Shown here: positions 8,689 through 17,658 of the stretch, piece by piece
How positions within the stretch are numbered: the first letter of the stretch is position 1
Layout: every line of letters begins with the position of its first letter
Origin: JAIVGV01 sp032229975
GTDB taxonomy: Bacteria; Acidobacteriota; Blastocatellia; Pyrinomonadales; Pyrinomonadaceae
Assembly (NCBI GenBank): GCA_032229975.1
Contig: JAVXVG010000038.1
Coordinates: 177,052 to 241,051, forward strand
Length of the DNA: 64,000 nt
Direction: 5' to 3'
Notes under the pieces: generated by a model
What the model was told of the DNA's origin: nothing
The model's input: the letters and a program-made list of their open reading frames with translations, nothing else
The model's database searches: none
Made by a program: the position numbers and the translations under genes

Positions 8689-10496
8689 TGTTAGATAACT
8701 TGGAAAATTTGCGACGGACGAAGACGTGCGGTGAGCTAAGGCTTGAGCACGTGGGACAGAAGGCTGTGCTGATGGGATGGGTCGCGCGGCGTCGCGACTT
8801 TGGGCCACTCACGTTCTTCGATCTCCGTGATCGCGACGGCGTCACGCAGGTCGTCTTTAACGAGGAGACCGCAAGGGAAGCCCACGCGAAGGCTAAAGAG
8901 GTGCGGGGCGAGTATGTCATCGCCGTGCGCGGCGAAGTGGTGGCGCGTGAAGAGGGCGCGCGCAATCCGAAGTTGGAGACGGGCGAGGTCGAAGTTCAAG
9001 CGAGCGAGTTGTGGATTCTGAACGATGCGCGCACGCCGCCGTTTCAACTCGAAGTGGCCGGGCCGGAGGTTCTCGCGGCGGAAGAGTTGCGCTTGAAGTA
9101 TCGTTATCTTGACTTGCGCCGCCCGCAGTTGCAGGCGAACCTGCGCCTGCGTCATCGCGTGCTCGCGGAAATTCATCGCTACATGGACGAGCAGGGCCAC
9201 TGGGAGATCGAGACGCCCGTTTTGATCAAGTCAACGCCCGAAGGCGCGCGCGATTACGTCGTGCCGTCGCGACTGCATCACGGCAAGTTCTACGCGCTGC
9301 CGCAGTCGCCGCAACTCTTCAAGCAGCTCTGCATGATCGCGGGGCTCGACCGCTACTATCAGATCGCGCGCTGCTTTCGCGACGAAGATTTGAGGGCCGA
9401 CCGTCAGCCGGAGTTCACGCAGCTCGACGTTGAGTTCAGCTTCGCCACGCCGGAGCAGGTCTATGCGCTGGCCGAAGGACTCTTCGCGCGCATCTTTCGC
9501 TCTACGCTCGGCGTCGAGTTGCCGACGCCCTTCCCGCGCATGACTTACGCCGAAGTGATGCGGCGGTTTGGATCGGATAAGCCTGACCTGCGTTTCGGAA
9601 TGGAGTTGCAAGATTTGTCGGACGCGCTTCGTGAGACGACGTTTGCGCCGTTCGCTTCCACGCTCGAAGCAGGTGGAGAGATCAAAGGCATCGTCGTTAA
9701 AGGCGGCGCAGTGTATTCGCGCAAGCAACTCGACGAGTTGCAGGAGTTCGCGAAACGCTACGGCGCGGGCGCGCTCGCGTGGATCAAGTTGGGCGATGAA
9801 GTCTCTTCGTCGCTACTCAAAGTTTTAGGCGCGGAAACCATCTCACGCATAGCTGAGACGGCGGGCACGGAGAAGGGTGATGCGGTTCTCATTGTCGCCG
9901 GTAAGTCAAAGACAGTCGCAGCGAGTCTCGGCGCGTTGAGGAATGAGATCGCTCGGCGCGAGAAGTTGATCCCGGAGAACTTGTACGTCCCACTTTGGGT
10001 GACGGAGTTTCCGATGTTCGAGTTCAACGAGTCTGACAATCGTTACTACGCGGTGCATCACCCGTTCACGTCGCCGCTCGACGAAGATTTGCCCGCGCTT
10101 GAGCGGGCCATTGAAAGCGGCGAGATGAATTTGCTCGGAGACTTGCGTGCGAAGGCTTACGACGCGGTCATCAACGGGATCGAAGTGGCGGGCGGCTCGA
10201 TCCGCATTCATCGACGCGACGTGCAGCGCGTCATCTTCAAAGCGCTCGGCATGACCGACGAGACTGCGCGCGAGCGTTTCGGCTTCTTCCTCGAAGCCCT
10301 TGAGTACGGCACGCCGCCGCACGGCGGCATCGCCTCCGGCATCGAGCGTCTGATGATGGCCCTCGTGCCCACCGACAACATCCGCGACGTGATGGCGTTC
10401 CCGAAGACCGCTTCGGCGGCTGATCTGATGATCGAATCGCCCGGCGAGATTGATCCGCGACAGTTGGAAGAGTTGCACATCCGCGTCGCTGAGTGA
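8688..10496 (+). CDS. aspS: Aspartate-tRNA ligase
   Basis: The protein has 602 residues from the ATG at 8688, which overlaps the hisS stop; a GTG one codon earlier is possible. It has an N-terminal OB-fold anticodon domain (VLMGWVARRRDFGPLTFFD), the class II catalytic core with CFRDEDLRADRQPEFTQLD (motif 2), the bacterial GAD insertion, and GIASGIERLMM (motif 3). This is the full bacterial-type length. It charges tRNA-Asp; whether it also misacylates tRNA-Asn (non-discriminating type) cannot be decided from inspection. Confidence 0.97.
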   Translation: MLDNLENLRRTKTCGELRLEHVGQKAVLMGWVARRRDFGPLTFFDLRDRDGVTQVVFNEETAREAHAKAKEVRGEYVIAVRGEVVAREEGARNPKLETGEVEVQASELWILNDARTPPFQLEVAGPEVLAAEELRLKYRYLDLRRPQLQANLRLRHRVLAEIHRYMDEQGHWEIETPVLIKSTPEGARDYVVPSRLHHGKFYALPQSPQLFKQLCMIAGLDRYYQIARCFRDEDLRADRQPEFTQLDVEFSFATPEQVYALAEGLFARIFRSTLGVELPTPFPRMTYAEVMRRFGSDKPDLRFGMELQDLSDALRETTFAPFASTLEAGGEIKGIVVKGGAVYSRKQLDELQEFAKRYGAGALAWIKLGDEVSSSLLKVLGAETISRIAETAGTEKGDAVLIVAGKSKTVAASLGALRNEIARREKLIPENLYVPLWVTEFPMFEFNESDNRYYAVHHPFTSPLDEDLPALERAIESGEMNLLGDLRAKAYDAVINGIEVAGGSIRIHRRDVQRVIFKALGMTDETARERFGFFLEALEYGTPPHGGIASGIERLMMALVPTDNIRDVMAFPKTASAADLMIESPGEIDPRQLEELHIRVAE

Positions 10497-10526
10497 ATCG
10501 TCACGCACGCGACGTGGTTCGAGACG

Positions 10527-10943
10527 ATGGCAATTAAGATCACGCGCGCGCTCGTCTTGGAGATGTTCGCGCACGCGCGCGACGCTGAGCCGGAAGAGTG
10601 CTGCGGTCTCGTCGGTGGAAATGGATCGTCCGCGCGCGCGATCTATCGTTTGCGGAACGTCGCGCGTGATCCCGTGCGATCTTACGAGGGCGCGCCGCAG
10701 GAGTTGTTCGACGCGCAGAGGCGAATGCGCGAGCGCGGCGAAGAGCTTCTGGCGATCTACCACTCGCACCCGCGCGCAATCGATCCAGTGCCGTCGGAGT
10801 CCGACGTGCGGCTCGCTTATTATCCGAAGGCTGTGCACTTCATCGTCGGGCTCGCTGGCAATGGGCCGGTGTTGCGCGCCTTCCGACTCTTCGAGGGGGA
10901 ACGACGTTGGGAGCGTGTGGAATACGTCGTCGTCGAAGAGTAG
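10527..10943 (+). CDS. M67 family JAMM/MPN metallopeptidase
   Basis: The protein has 138 residues and shows the JAMM zinc motif: a Glu in EPEECCGLVGG, then YHSHPRAIDPVPSESD, which supplies HxH and the Asp ligand. The family contains isopeptidases and the bacterial enzymes that trim ubiquitin-like sulfur carriers, often near cysteine or thiamine genes. No sulfur-carrier gene is adjacent here. It begins 30 bp after aspS and may be the third gene of that operon. Confidence 0.88.
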   Translation: MAIKITRALVLEMFAHARDAEPEECCGLVGGNGSSARAIYRLRNVARDPVRSYEGAPQELFDAQRRMRERGEELLAIYHSHPRAIDPVPSESDVRLAYYPKAVHFIVGLAGNGPVLRAFRLFEGERRWERVEYVVVEE

Positions 10944-10997
10944 AATGGCGCGCAACACGCGCACGCATTGAGTCGTATTAATATCAGAAGAGTTCTC

Positions 10998-11735
10998 ATG
11001 TCAGAGAAGCGAAGCAAGTACGACACAGACCCGCTCGATCCAAACTTCACGCGCCAGACCGATGAAGTCTGGGGCGGCGAGACGCGGATCATGGGTGATG
11101 CGCCGACCGAAGAGATGGCCGGTGCGGCGCGACCTATGCCCTCAGGCGACAACCAAGCGCGCATGAACACGGACGCGGACGCGCCGACGCAACTCATCGA
11201 AGAGAAGTTCGCGCAGCCTTATCCTTCCGTCTTCGTGCCGCCCGCCTACCAGCCGCCGCGCCCGAATGCTTACCAGCCGCACGCGTCGCAGAACTTTGAG
11301 CCGCCCGCTTACACGCCGCCGCCTGCGCCTTACGCTCCGCCGCAGCATCATGCACATCACGCGCACGGCGAGCACAACGTCGCTGGCATCGGCATCCCTG
11401 AGAAGTGGACGGCGGCGTTGCCTTACGCGCCGTTCTACATCGGTCTGGTCATCTCGATCATCGAGCTGCTGGTCGTGCCGCGCTCCGAAGGACGCGCGCG
11501 CTTCCATGCCGCGCAGGGGCTTGCGCTGCAACTCGGCATCATGGTCGTCGGCATCGCGCTGCGAATGATCACTCTGCTCGGTGGTGGCGGAGCAGGCCGA
11601 ATCCTCTTCAGCATCGCCGCCTTCGCCTTTCTCATCTATTCCTTCATACGCGTCTGGCGCGGCTATCACTACCATATCCCGCCCCTCGCCGATGCCGTGC
11701 ACTGGCTCGACACGCACATCGATCCGAAGAAGTGA
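10998..11735 (+). CDS. DUF4870 membrane protein with Pro-rich N-terminus
   Basis: The protein has 245 residues from the ATG at 10998. Residues 1-130 are low-complexity, rich in Pro, Ala, Tyr and His (PPAYQPPRPNAYQPHA). The C-terminal ~110 residues are the DUF4870 domain: a signature near RFHAAQGLALQLG and three hydrophobic helices (about residues 145-165, 175-195, 200-220). Such proteins are inner-membrane proteins of unknown role. It lies directly after the JAMM protease gene. Confidence 0.8.
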   Translation: MSEKRSKYDTDPLDPNFTRQTDEVWGGETRIMGDAPTEEMAGAARPMPSGDNQARMNTDADAPTQLIEEKFAQPYPSVFVPPAYQPPRPNAYQPHASQNFEPPAYTPPPAPYAPPQHHAHHAHGEHNVAGIGIPEKWTAALPYAPFYIGLVISIIELLVVPRSEGRARFHAAQGLALQLGIMVVGIALRMITLLGGGGAGRILFSIAAFAFLIYSFIRVWRGYHYHIPPLADAVHWLDTHIDPKK

Positions 11736-11866
11736 AACGATGAAGTAGGAACGATGAGCGATTGATCCATTGGCTCATTGATTCATTGAAGAAACGGATC
11801 AATGAATCAATGGGTCAATAAGTCAATCTCTTCCTTTCATCGTCCATCGTTCCTACTTCATCATTT
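11735..11866. repeat. Composite nested hairpin: GAACGAT outer arms, CATTGATT inner arms
   Basis: Outer arms (about 11735-11757 and 11838-11866) share GATGAAGTAGGAACGATG in opposite orientation. Inner arms (about 11759-11790 and 11797-11826) are repeats of TGATTCAT/AATCAATG. Two of the window's repeat families are thus nested in one element. It follows the DUF4870 stop and may end that transcript. Confidence 0.85.
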
Positions 11867-11938
11867 TCTTTTGTGCTAATCTCGCGCCGTCTCCCGCACG
11901 TCGTCTCTCGCAAACTTACTTAACAGAAGGTAACGCCC

Positions 11939-14248
11939 TTGCCACAGAGAAGCGGACTCTTTCGCCGTCGCGCACTTGCCCTCGCGCTCGGCTTGCTCGT
12001 CGTCGCTCAATTCGCCGCGCCGCACGACAACGCGCTCGCACGTCAGAGGCGTGTGCGACGCACTGTTGCTACATCGACAGGCTCGCAGGACGCGCGCGTC
12101 GCGCAACTCGCGGACGAGTATCTACGCGACCACTACGCCTTTAACCCGACGGAAGCGACCGCCGCCGGGCTTCACGAGTTTGATTCCAAACTCGAATCGC
12201 GAAGCAATGAAGCCGTCGGCGCGCAAGTTAGAAAATTAAAGACGATGCTCGCCGCGCTCGCGCGCATCGAGGCTTGGCGGCTCTCGCCCGAATCGCGCTA
12301 CGACTTTCTGTGGATGCAGTCGCACGCGCGCGCGCAGGCCCTCGAACTCGAAGACGTACAGATGTGGCGACGCGATCCGAATCTCTACGTTCATGCTGTG
12401 GCTGCCGGAATCGATAACATCCTCAAGCGCGATTATGCGCCAATCGAACGCAGACTCGATGCGCTGCTTGCGCGCGAGCGCGAGGCGCAACGTCTGCTCG
12501 CGGAAGCGCGCGCGAATTTGCAGAACCCGCCGCGCATCTACACGGAGATCGCCGTAAGCCAGACGCAGGGCGCGGTCGATTACTTCGCGCGCGTCGTTCC
12601 GCAGATGTTCGAGCGCGCGGGGGCCGCACGACTCACCGCCGCGCGTCGCGCCGAGTTCGCCGACGCGAACGAGGGGGCCGTGCGTGCTCTGCGCGAGTAC
12701 GCCGGCTGGCTGAAGAATGATCTTCTCCCGCGCTCGAACGGAGAGTTCCCTATTGGCGCGGAGAACTTCCGAAAGAAACTTCTCTACGAGGAGATGATCG
12801 ACACGCCACTCGACGCGCTCGTGCGCGACGGCGAGAGGGAGCTGCGTCGCACGCAGGAGGAGATGCGTCGCGTCGCCGAAGAGATCGCGCCGGGCCGCAG
12901 CGTCGCAGAGTCTCTGCGCTCTCTCGGTCGTGATCATCCGACTGCGGACGGTCTCGTCGGCGACACGCGCGCGGAACTAGATCGCATACGCGCCTTCGTC
13001 CGCACGAACAACATCATGACGCCGCCCGCGCGCGAGAACTTGATCGTCGCGGAGACGCCGGAGTTTGCGCGTTCGACGAGCTTCGCATCGCTCGATGCAC
13101 CGGGCGCGTTCGAGCGCGTCGCGACCGAAAGTTATTTCTACGTCACGCCGCCGGACGCTGCTTGGGACGCTCGACGCAAAGAAGAGCATCTGAGTTTCTA
13201 CAATCGCTACCAGCTTCCGGTCGTCGCCATCCACGAGGTCTATCCGGGCCACTACTATCAACAGCTTGCGCTGGCGCGCACGCACTCTCGCCTGCGCTCC
13301 GCGCTCGGCGCAAACTCATTCGTTGAAGGTTGGGCCCACTACTGCGAGCAGATGTTGCTCGACGAGGGCTTCGGCGGGAACAATCCGAAGCTGCGACTCG
13401 CGCAGCTTCATGCCGCACTCACGCGACTGTGTCGTTACCTCGTCGGCATCGAGATGCACACGCGCGGGATGTCTTACGAGCAGGGCGTCGAGTTCTTCGT
13501 GCGCGAGGGTTACATGGAGCGCACGAACGCGGAGCGCGAGGCGCGGCGCGGCACACTCGATCCGACCTACCTTGTTTACACGCTCGGCAAGATGGAGATC
13601 ATGCGTTTGCGCGAAGACTACCGGCGGCAACAGGGCGACGCTTTTCGCATCGGTGAGTTTCACGACCGGCTGCTCCGCTACGGTGAGCCGCCCGTGAAAA
13701 TTCTGCGCATGGCTCTGCTCGGTGACGCAACGAACGCGCCCGCACAAGCGACGACTCCGACGAGTACGGAAGTTGATCGAACGAACGTCGTGGACTTCTC
13801 CGTCGTCGCATACGGCGCATCGAGCGCGCACGAGGGTGGTCGCTCGGTCGAGTTGATCACGGATGCTGCGGAGTGGCAGCGCGCGTGGGTTTCAATCGGT
13901 GGCGGGCGACCTCTGCCGGAAGTGAACTTCGGCACGCGCGCGGTCGTCGTCGCGTATCAGGGGCAACAACGGACGGGCGGCTACAGCATCGAGATCGCGG
14001 AGATCAGACGCGATGGCATCGTGCTTGCAGTAACCGTCAGAGAGCGGCGTCCGGCGTCCGGAGACGTTACAACGCAGGCGTTCACGTCGCCGTTCGTCGC
14101 CGTTTCCGTACCGCGTCCGGCCGTCGGCGCGAGCGTGCGCTTCGCGGACGCTGGTGCGAATGGTAGCGAGGCAGAGGCGGGGCAACCTAACGGTAAAAGA
14201 AATGTGACACCGCGCGTGCGGCGCGGCGCACGTCGCAGGCGGGGCTGA
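11939..14248 (+). CDS. DUF885 family zinc peptidase fused to a PrcB-like C-terminal domain
   Basis: The protein has 769 residues from a TTG start, supported by AGAAGG eight bases upstream and by a signal peptide directly after (ALALALGLLVVAQFAAP). The body is DUF885, with the zinc signature AIHEVYPGHYYQQ at about residue 430 and the downstream NSFVEGWAHYCEQM. After about residue 610 a separate domain begins that resembles PrcB_C (VVVAYQGQQRTGGYSIEI, VTVRERRPASGDV). DUF885 proteins are thought to be periplasmic or secreted metallopeptidases. The fusion with a protease-complex domain is unusual to my knowledge. Confidence 0.88.
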   Translation: MPQRSGLFRRRALALALGLLVVAQFAAPHDNALARQRRVRRTVATSTGSQDARVAQLADEYLRDHYAFNPTEATAAGLHEFDSKLESRSNEAVGAQVRKLKTMLAALARIEAWRLSPESRYDFLWMQSHARAQALELEDVQMWRRDPNLYVHAVAAGIDNILKRDYAPIERRLDALLAREREAQRLLAEARANLQNPPRIYTEIAVSQTQGAVDYFARVVPQMFERAGAARLTAARRAEFADANEGAVRALREYAGWLKNDLLPRSNGEFPIGAENFRKKLLYEEMIDTPLDALVRDGERELRRTQEEMRRVAEEIAPGRSVAESLRSLGRDHPTADGLVGDTRAELDRIRAFVRTNNIMTPPARENLIVAETPEFARSTSFASLDAPGAFERVATESYFYVTPPDAAWDARRKEEHLSFYNRYQLPVVAIHEVYPGHYYQQLALARTHSRLRSALGANSFVEGWAHYCEQMLLDEGFGGNNPKLRLAQLHAALTRLCRYLVGIEMHTRGMSYEQGVEFFVREGYMERTNAEREARRGTLDPTYLVYTLGKMEIMRLREDYRRQQGDAFRIGEFHDRLLRYGEPPVKILRMALLGDATNAPAQATTPTSTEVDRTNVVDFSVVAYGASSAHEGGRSVELITDAAEWQRAWVSIGGGRPLPEVNFGTRAVVVAYQGQQRTGGYSIEIAEIRRDGIVLAVTVRERRPASGDVTTQAFTSPFVAVSVPRPAVGASVRFADAGANGSEAEAGQPNGKRNVTPRVRRGARRRRG

Positions 14249-14256
14249 AAGTTTTA

Positions 14257-14282
14257 GAGGGCAAACCACAGAGTTTGGCCTC
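14257..14282 (+). terminator. Hairpin after the DUF885 gene
   Basis: GAGGGCAAAC pairs with GTTTGGCCTC across a 6-base loop, with one G-G mismatch, starting 9 bp after the stop codon. The rest of the 315-bp gap up to the M48 gene shows no further gene or clear structure. Confidence 0.45.
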
Positions 14283-14563
14283 TCATCAAAAGAGAGTCGG
14301 AAACCTTCGACGCGCGATGCGCTCGCACGAGAATGTTTCCGGCGTGGAAATTGGTTGCAGACTCTCCCTTGTTACGCGCGAGCCTGAAAGTAGAGTGGGG
14401 TTCGCAGTTTGGATCGAGAAGTACGGGGGAGCGTCCGGTCGTCTTAAAGAGCGGCACGTCCTCCCGAACAAGTTTCGGCGGATGGGCCGCTCAAACTTTT
14501 TTTGATGAAAGTTGATCACAACAGCGCGTCGATCTTAAACAGCGCGTCTTGGAGGAGAGGGAA

Positions 14564-16081
14564 ATGAAAAGTCTTAATCAACGACGAAACGCCGCGCGGC
14601 GACTCGCGACTCTCGTGATGACGTTCGCGGTGCTTGCGCTTCCCGCGAGCGCGCTCGCGCAGTGCCAGCAGGTGACGCAAGCGCCGAAGAACAAGTACAG
14701 CATTCAGGACGACGTTCAGGCGGGCCAACAGGCGGCGCAGCAAGCCGAACAGCAGTTGCCGCTCATGAACGATAGGGAGCTTGACGACTACGTCAACCGC
14801 ATCGGGCAGCGGCTCGTCGCCTCGATCCCGCAGCAGTTCCAACACCCGGAGTTCCGCTACACCTTCCGCGTCGTCAACCAGAAGGACATCAACGCCTTCT
14901 CGCTGCCGGGTGGCCCCTCTTTCGTCAATCGCGGCATGATCGAGGCAGCCAAGAACGAAGGCGAGATGGCGGGCGTCATGGCGCACGAGATTTCGCACGC
15001 TGCGCTTAGGCATGCAACCGCTCAGGCGACTGAGACGCAGAAGTACCAGATCGGATCGGTCTTGGGCCAGATCGCGGGTGCGGTCATTGGTGGCCCTGCG
15101 GGCGGCATCATCGGCGCGGGCTCTCAGATCGGCTTCGGCGCGGGCGCGCTCAAATACAGTCGCAAGTACGAGACGCAGGCTGATGTGCTCGGCGCGGAGA
15201 TCATGTCGCGGGCCGGTTACGACCCGCGCGATCTCGCCAATATGTTCCGCACCATCGAACAGCAGGGCGGCAGCGGCGCACCCGAATGGATGTCGAGCCA
15301 CCCGAATCCCGGCAACCGTTACGCGTGCATCAACCAGATGGCGCAGCAGTTTCGCGTGAGCCCCGGCGCGGGCTCGAACATGCGCGAGTTTCAAGTGGAG
15401 CAGGCCCGTCTGCGCGGATCGGGACGCGCTTACACGGCGGAAGAGATCGCGCGCAATCAGGGGAACTACCCGAACAACGGGAACAATCCAAACAACGGGA
15501 ACTACCCGAACGACAATCGCTATCCGAACGACAATCGGAATCCAAACAGCAACCAGTACCCGTCGCAGAACGACACCTACGCGCGCGGCACACGCGTCGC
15601 TTACCCGTCGAACAACTATCAGCAAGTGGGCAACAGCCTGTTCCGCGCCGCCGTCCCTTCTAACTGGCGCGCGCTTGGCGGCGACAACAACTCGATGACC
15701 TACGCGCCCGAAGGCGCATACGGCTCGCGTGGGATCACCTACGGCGTGATGTTCGGCACGGATCGCGAGCAGTACAACGATCTACAGCGCGCCTCGCAGC
15801 AGTACATCAGCGATCTGCTACAGGCTTCGGGCAACGACTACCTGCGCCAGCAGAACGGCTTCACGCGCGAGACCGTGGCCGGTCGCAACGCGCTCCGCAC
15901 AACGCTCTCAGGTCGCTCGCCGATCACGGGGCGCGTCGAGAACGTTTTCATCATCACGATGATGATGCGTAGCGGCGACCTCTTCTACATGGCTGCGGTC
16001 GCACCGTCGGACGAGTGGAACGCCTACCGCCCGACGTTCAACAGCATCATCAACTCGCTGCAACTCGACAACCGCTACTAA
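14564..16081 (+). CDS. Secreted M48 family metalloprotease
   Basis: The protein has 505 residues from the ATG at 14564, preceded by GGAGGAGAGG. A signal peptide ends near ALAQCQQ. The M48 domain has the zinc motif VMAHEISHAALRHA at about residue 145 and the third-ligand region KYETQADVLGAEIM. Between about residues 300 and 336 a tandem 6-residue Asn/Pro repeat (units such as GNYPNN, NRYPND) forms a linker. A C-terminal domain of about 160 residues follows (SLFRAAVPSNWRALGG). It resembles BepA-like envelope proteases with an extra C-terminal module instead of TPRs. Confidence 0.9.
   Translation: MKSLNQRRNAARRLATLVMTFAVLALPASALAQCQQVTQAPKNKYSIQDDVQAGQQAAQQAEQQLPLMNDRELDDYVNRIGQRLVASIPQQFQHPEFRYTFRVVNQKDINAFSLPGGPSFVNRGMIEAAKNEGEMAGVMAHEISHAALRHATAQATETQKYQIGSVLGQIAGAVIGGPAGGIIGAGSQIGFGAGALKYSRKYETQADVLGAEIMSRAGYDPRDLANMFRTIEQQGGSGAPEWMSSHPNPGNRYACINQMAQQFRVSPGAGSNMREFQVEQARLRGSGRAYTAEEIARNQGNYPNNGNNPNNGNYPNDNRYPNDNRNPNSNQYPSQNDTYARGTRVAYPSNNYQQVGNSLFRAAVPSNWRALGGDNNSMTYAPEGAYGSRGITYGVMFGTDREQYNDLQRASQQYISDLLQASGNDYLRQQNGFTRETVAGRNALRTTLSGRSPITGRVENVFIITMMMRSGDLFYMAAVAPSDEWNAYRPTFNSIINSLQLDNRY
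15461..15568 (+). repeat. 18-bp tandem repeat inside the M48 gene
   Basis: Six degenerate copies of an 18-bp unit encode GNYPNN, GNNPNN, GNYPND, NRYPND, NRNPNS and NQYPSQ. It forms a flexible Asn/Pro linker between the protease domain and the C-terminal module. Confidence 0.85.
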
Positions 16082-16113
16082 CGCGCGGGCGTTGCGGTCG
16101 TCACTGAAAAGAG

Positions 16114-16145
16114 AAAGGCTCTGACCGTTCGCGGTCAGAGCCTTT
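16114..16145. terminator. Strong hairpin terminator with UUCG loop
   Basis: A perfect 14-bp stem (AAAGGCTCTGACCG) is closed by a TTCG loop and followed by CTTCATTC. It lies between the convergent M48 and zinc-ribbon genes and can serve both. Confidence 0.85.
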
Positions 16146-16175
16146 CTTCATTCGATCCTTCGCGTCACGTGCTCG

Positions 16176-16418
16176 TTAACTCGTCATCTTCGATCCGCAT
16201 TCGGGGCAGAACTTTGTCGCAGCCTCCGGCTCATGTCCGCACGAGTAGCAAGTCGGTCGCACAGGGCTAACGGGCGTGCCGCACTCAGGGCAGAACTTCG
16301 CCTTGCCCACCTGCGCCCCGCACGACGCGCAATTCGCGTGGGCCGGGCCATCTGCCTCCGCCGCCTGACTCTCAGTCGAGAGGTCTTCGTCGTTGCTCAT
16401 GGAGCGGATAAGAGACAT
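16176..16418 (-). CDS. Double zinc-ribbon protein
   Basis: This small protein has 80 residues (75 if the ATG at 16400 is used). GGAGG lies 11 bp before the first ATG. Two zinc ribbons are visible: CASCGAQVGKAKFCPECG and CYSCGHEPEAATKFCPECG, each with two CxxC pairs. Proteins of this type are generic zinc-ribbon adaptors and the partner is unknown. It sits between the terminator and mazG. Confidence 0.8.
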   Translation of the reverse strand: MSLIRSMSNDEDLSTESQAAEADGPAHANCASCGAQVGKAKFCPECGTPVSPVRPTCYSCGHEPEAATKFCPECGSKMTS

Positions 16419-16487
16419 GAGTTTGAGAACCTCCGCAAGATTTGTTTACCAGAGAGACGGGAGCGACAATAGCCTCACAATCTTATT

Positions 16488-17417
16488 TTAACTTGCCGCT
16501 TCTCTCTTGTCACCCGACACTTTCTTCGCCTCCTGCCACAACTCTTCCATCTCTTCGAGCGACGCTTCGCCGAGCGCGCGATGGCGCGACGCAAGCCCGC
16601 GCTCGATGTGGCGGAAGCGTCGGCGAAACTTCCGGTTCGCGAGTTTCAACGCGGCTTCGGGCTCGACGCCGAGATGCCGCGCGATGTTGGTGACGGCGAA
16701 GATCAGATCGCCCAACTCCTCGCGCACGTGCTCGTGCTCCGTCTCTTCGTCTGAATCAGGGCGCGACGGCGCTTCGCGACGAAGTTGCTCGCTCAGAGTG
16801 TCGGGTTGTTCGTCGCTCGTGCGTGCGTGCTGCGCTGCGTCGCGTTCGCGGATCGCTTCTTTAAGCTCGTCGATCTCTTCGTGGAGCTTGACGAAGATGT
16901 CTTCGACTCTCTGCCAGTCGAAGCCGACGCGCGCGGCCTTTGTCGTGAGTTGATGCGCTTCCATCAGCGCGGGCGCTTTCATCGAGACGCCGTCGAGCAG
17001 TGATGCGTCCTCGTCGCGTTTATCTTTTCCGGCGGCGCGCTTCTCCTCGGCTTTGATCGCCTCCCAGTTGCGCAGGACTTCTGCTGTGTCGTCGGCGCGC
17101 GCATCAGCAAAGACGTGAGGGTGTCGGCGCACCATCTTCGTGTGAATCTGATCGACGACCTCTTCAATCGTGAACTCGCCGCGCTCTTGAGCGACACGCG
17201 CGTAGAAGATGATCTGGAAGAGCAGGTCGCCCAACTCGTCGCGTAGTTCCAGAGGCCGGCCCTCGCGCGCCTCTTCGACTGCCTCAAAGGCCTCATAGGC
17301 TTCTTCCAAAAGCATCGGTGCGAGCGTCGCGTAAGTCTGCTCGCGATCCCACGGGCAGCCATCGGGCGAGCGAAGGCGCGCCATGAGCGCGACGAGATCG
17401 GAGAAGGTGGCGGGCAT
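16488..17417 (-). CDS. mazG: Nucleoside triphosphate pyrophosphohydrolase MazG
   Basis: The protein has 309 residues from the ATG at 17417; the frame extends five codons further, but MPATFSDLVALMARL is the usual family start. It has the first MazG domain (SPDGCPWDREQTY, LLEEAYEAFEAVEE, ELGDLLFQIIFYA) and a second one near the C-terminus (REELGDLIFAVTNIARHLG). It hydrolyses NTPs to NMP and PPi, a house-cleaning function. Between the two domains there is an acidic, low-complexity insert (about residues 190-225) that makes it somewhat longer than E. coli MazG. Confidence 0.95.
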   Translation of the reverse strand: MPATFSDLVALMARLRSPDGCPWDREQTYATLAPMLLEEAYEAFEAVEEAREGRPLELRDELGDLLFQIIFYARVAQERGEFTIEEVVDQIHTKMVRRHPHVFADARADDTAEVLRNWEAIKAEEKRAAGKDKRDEDASLLDGVSMKAPALMEAHQLTTKAARVGFDWQRVEDIFVKLHEEIDELKEAIRERDAAQHARTSDEQPDTLSEQLRREAPSRPDSDEETEHEHVREELGDLIFAVTNIARHLGVEPEAALKLANRKFRRRFRHIERGLASRHRALGEASLEEMEELWQEAKKVSGDKREAAS

Positions 17418-17424
17418 ACGGAAT

Positions 17425-17462
17425 AAGTTCAAAGTCCGAAGTTCAAAGTCTGAAGTCTGAAT
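17425..17462. repeat. AAGTTCAAAGTC-type heptamer run upstream of mazG
   Basis: Five degenerate 7-mers of the type AAAGTCN/AGTTCAA stand in one orientation directly upstream of the mazG start. No opposing arm is seen here, unlike most other elements. Confidence 0.7.
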
Positions 17463-17658
17463 GATTGTGCGACGCGGTAGAGTCTAAGACTTGCGCGGCG
17501 ATTGAGCCAAGCGCGGGCGCGCGAGGCGCACTTTCTTGCGACGATGCGAGCGGCGATGCTACCATCGACGCTCGAAACAATTCGACCAATTCAACCAACA
17601 AAGGGCGCGCGGCTCTCCGGGTCAGTCGAAGCCGTGCGTCGGAATTTTGGAAGGCGAG

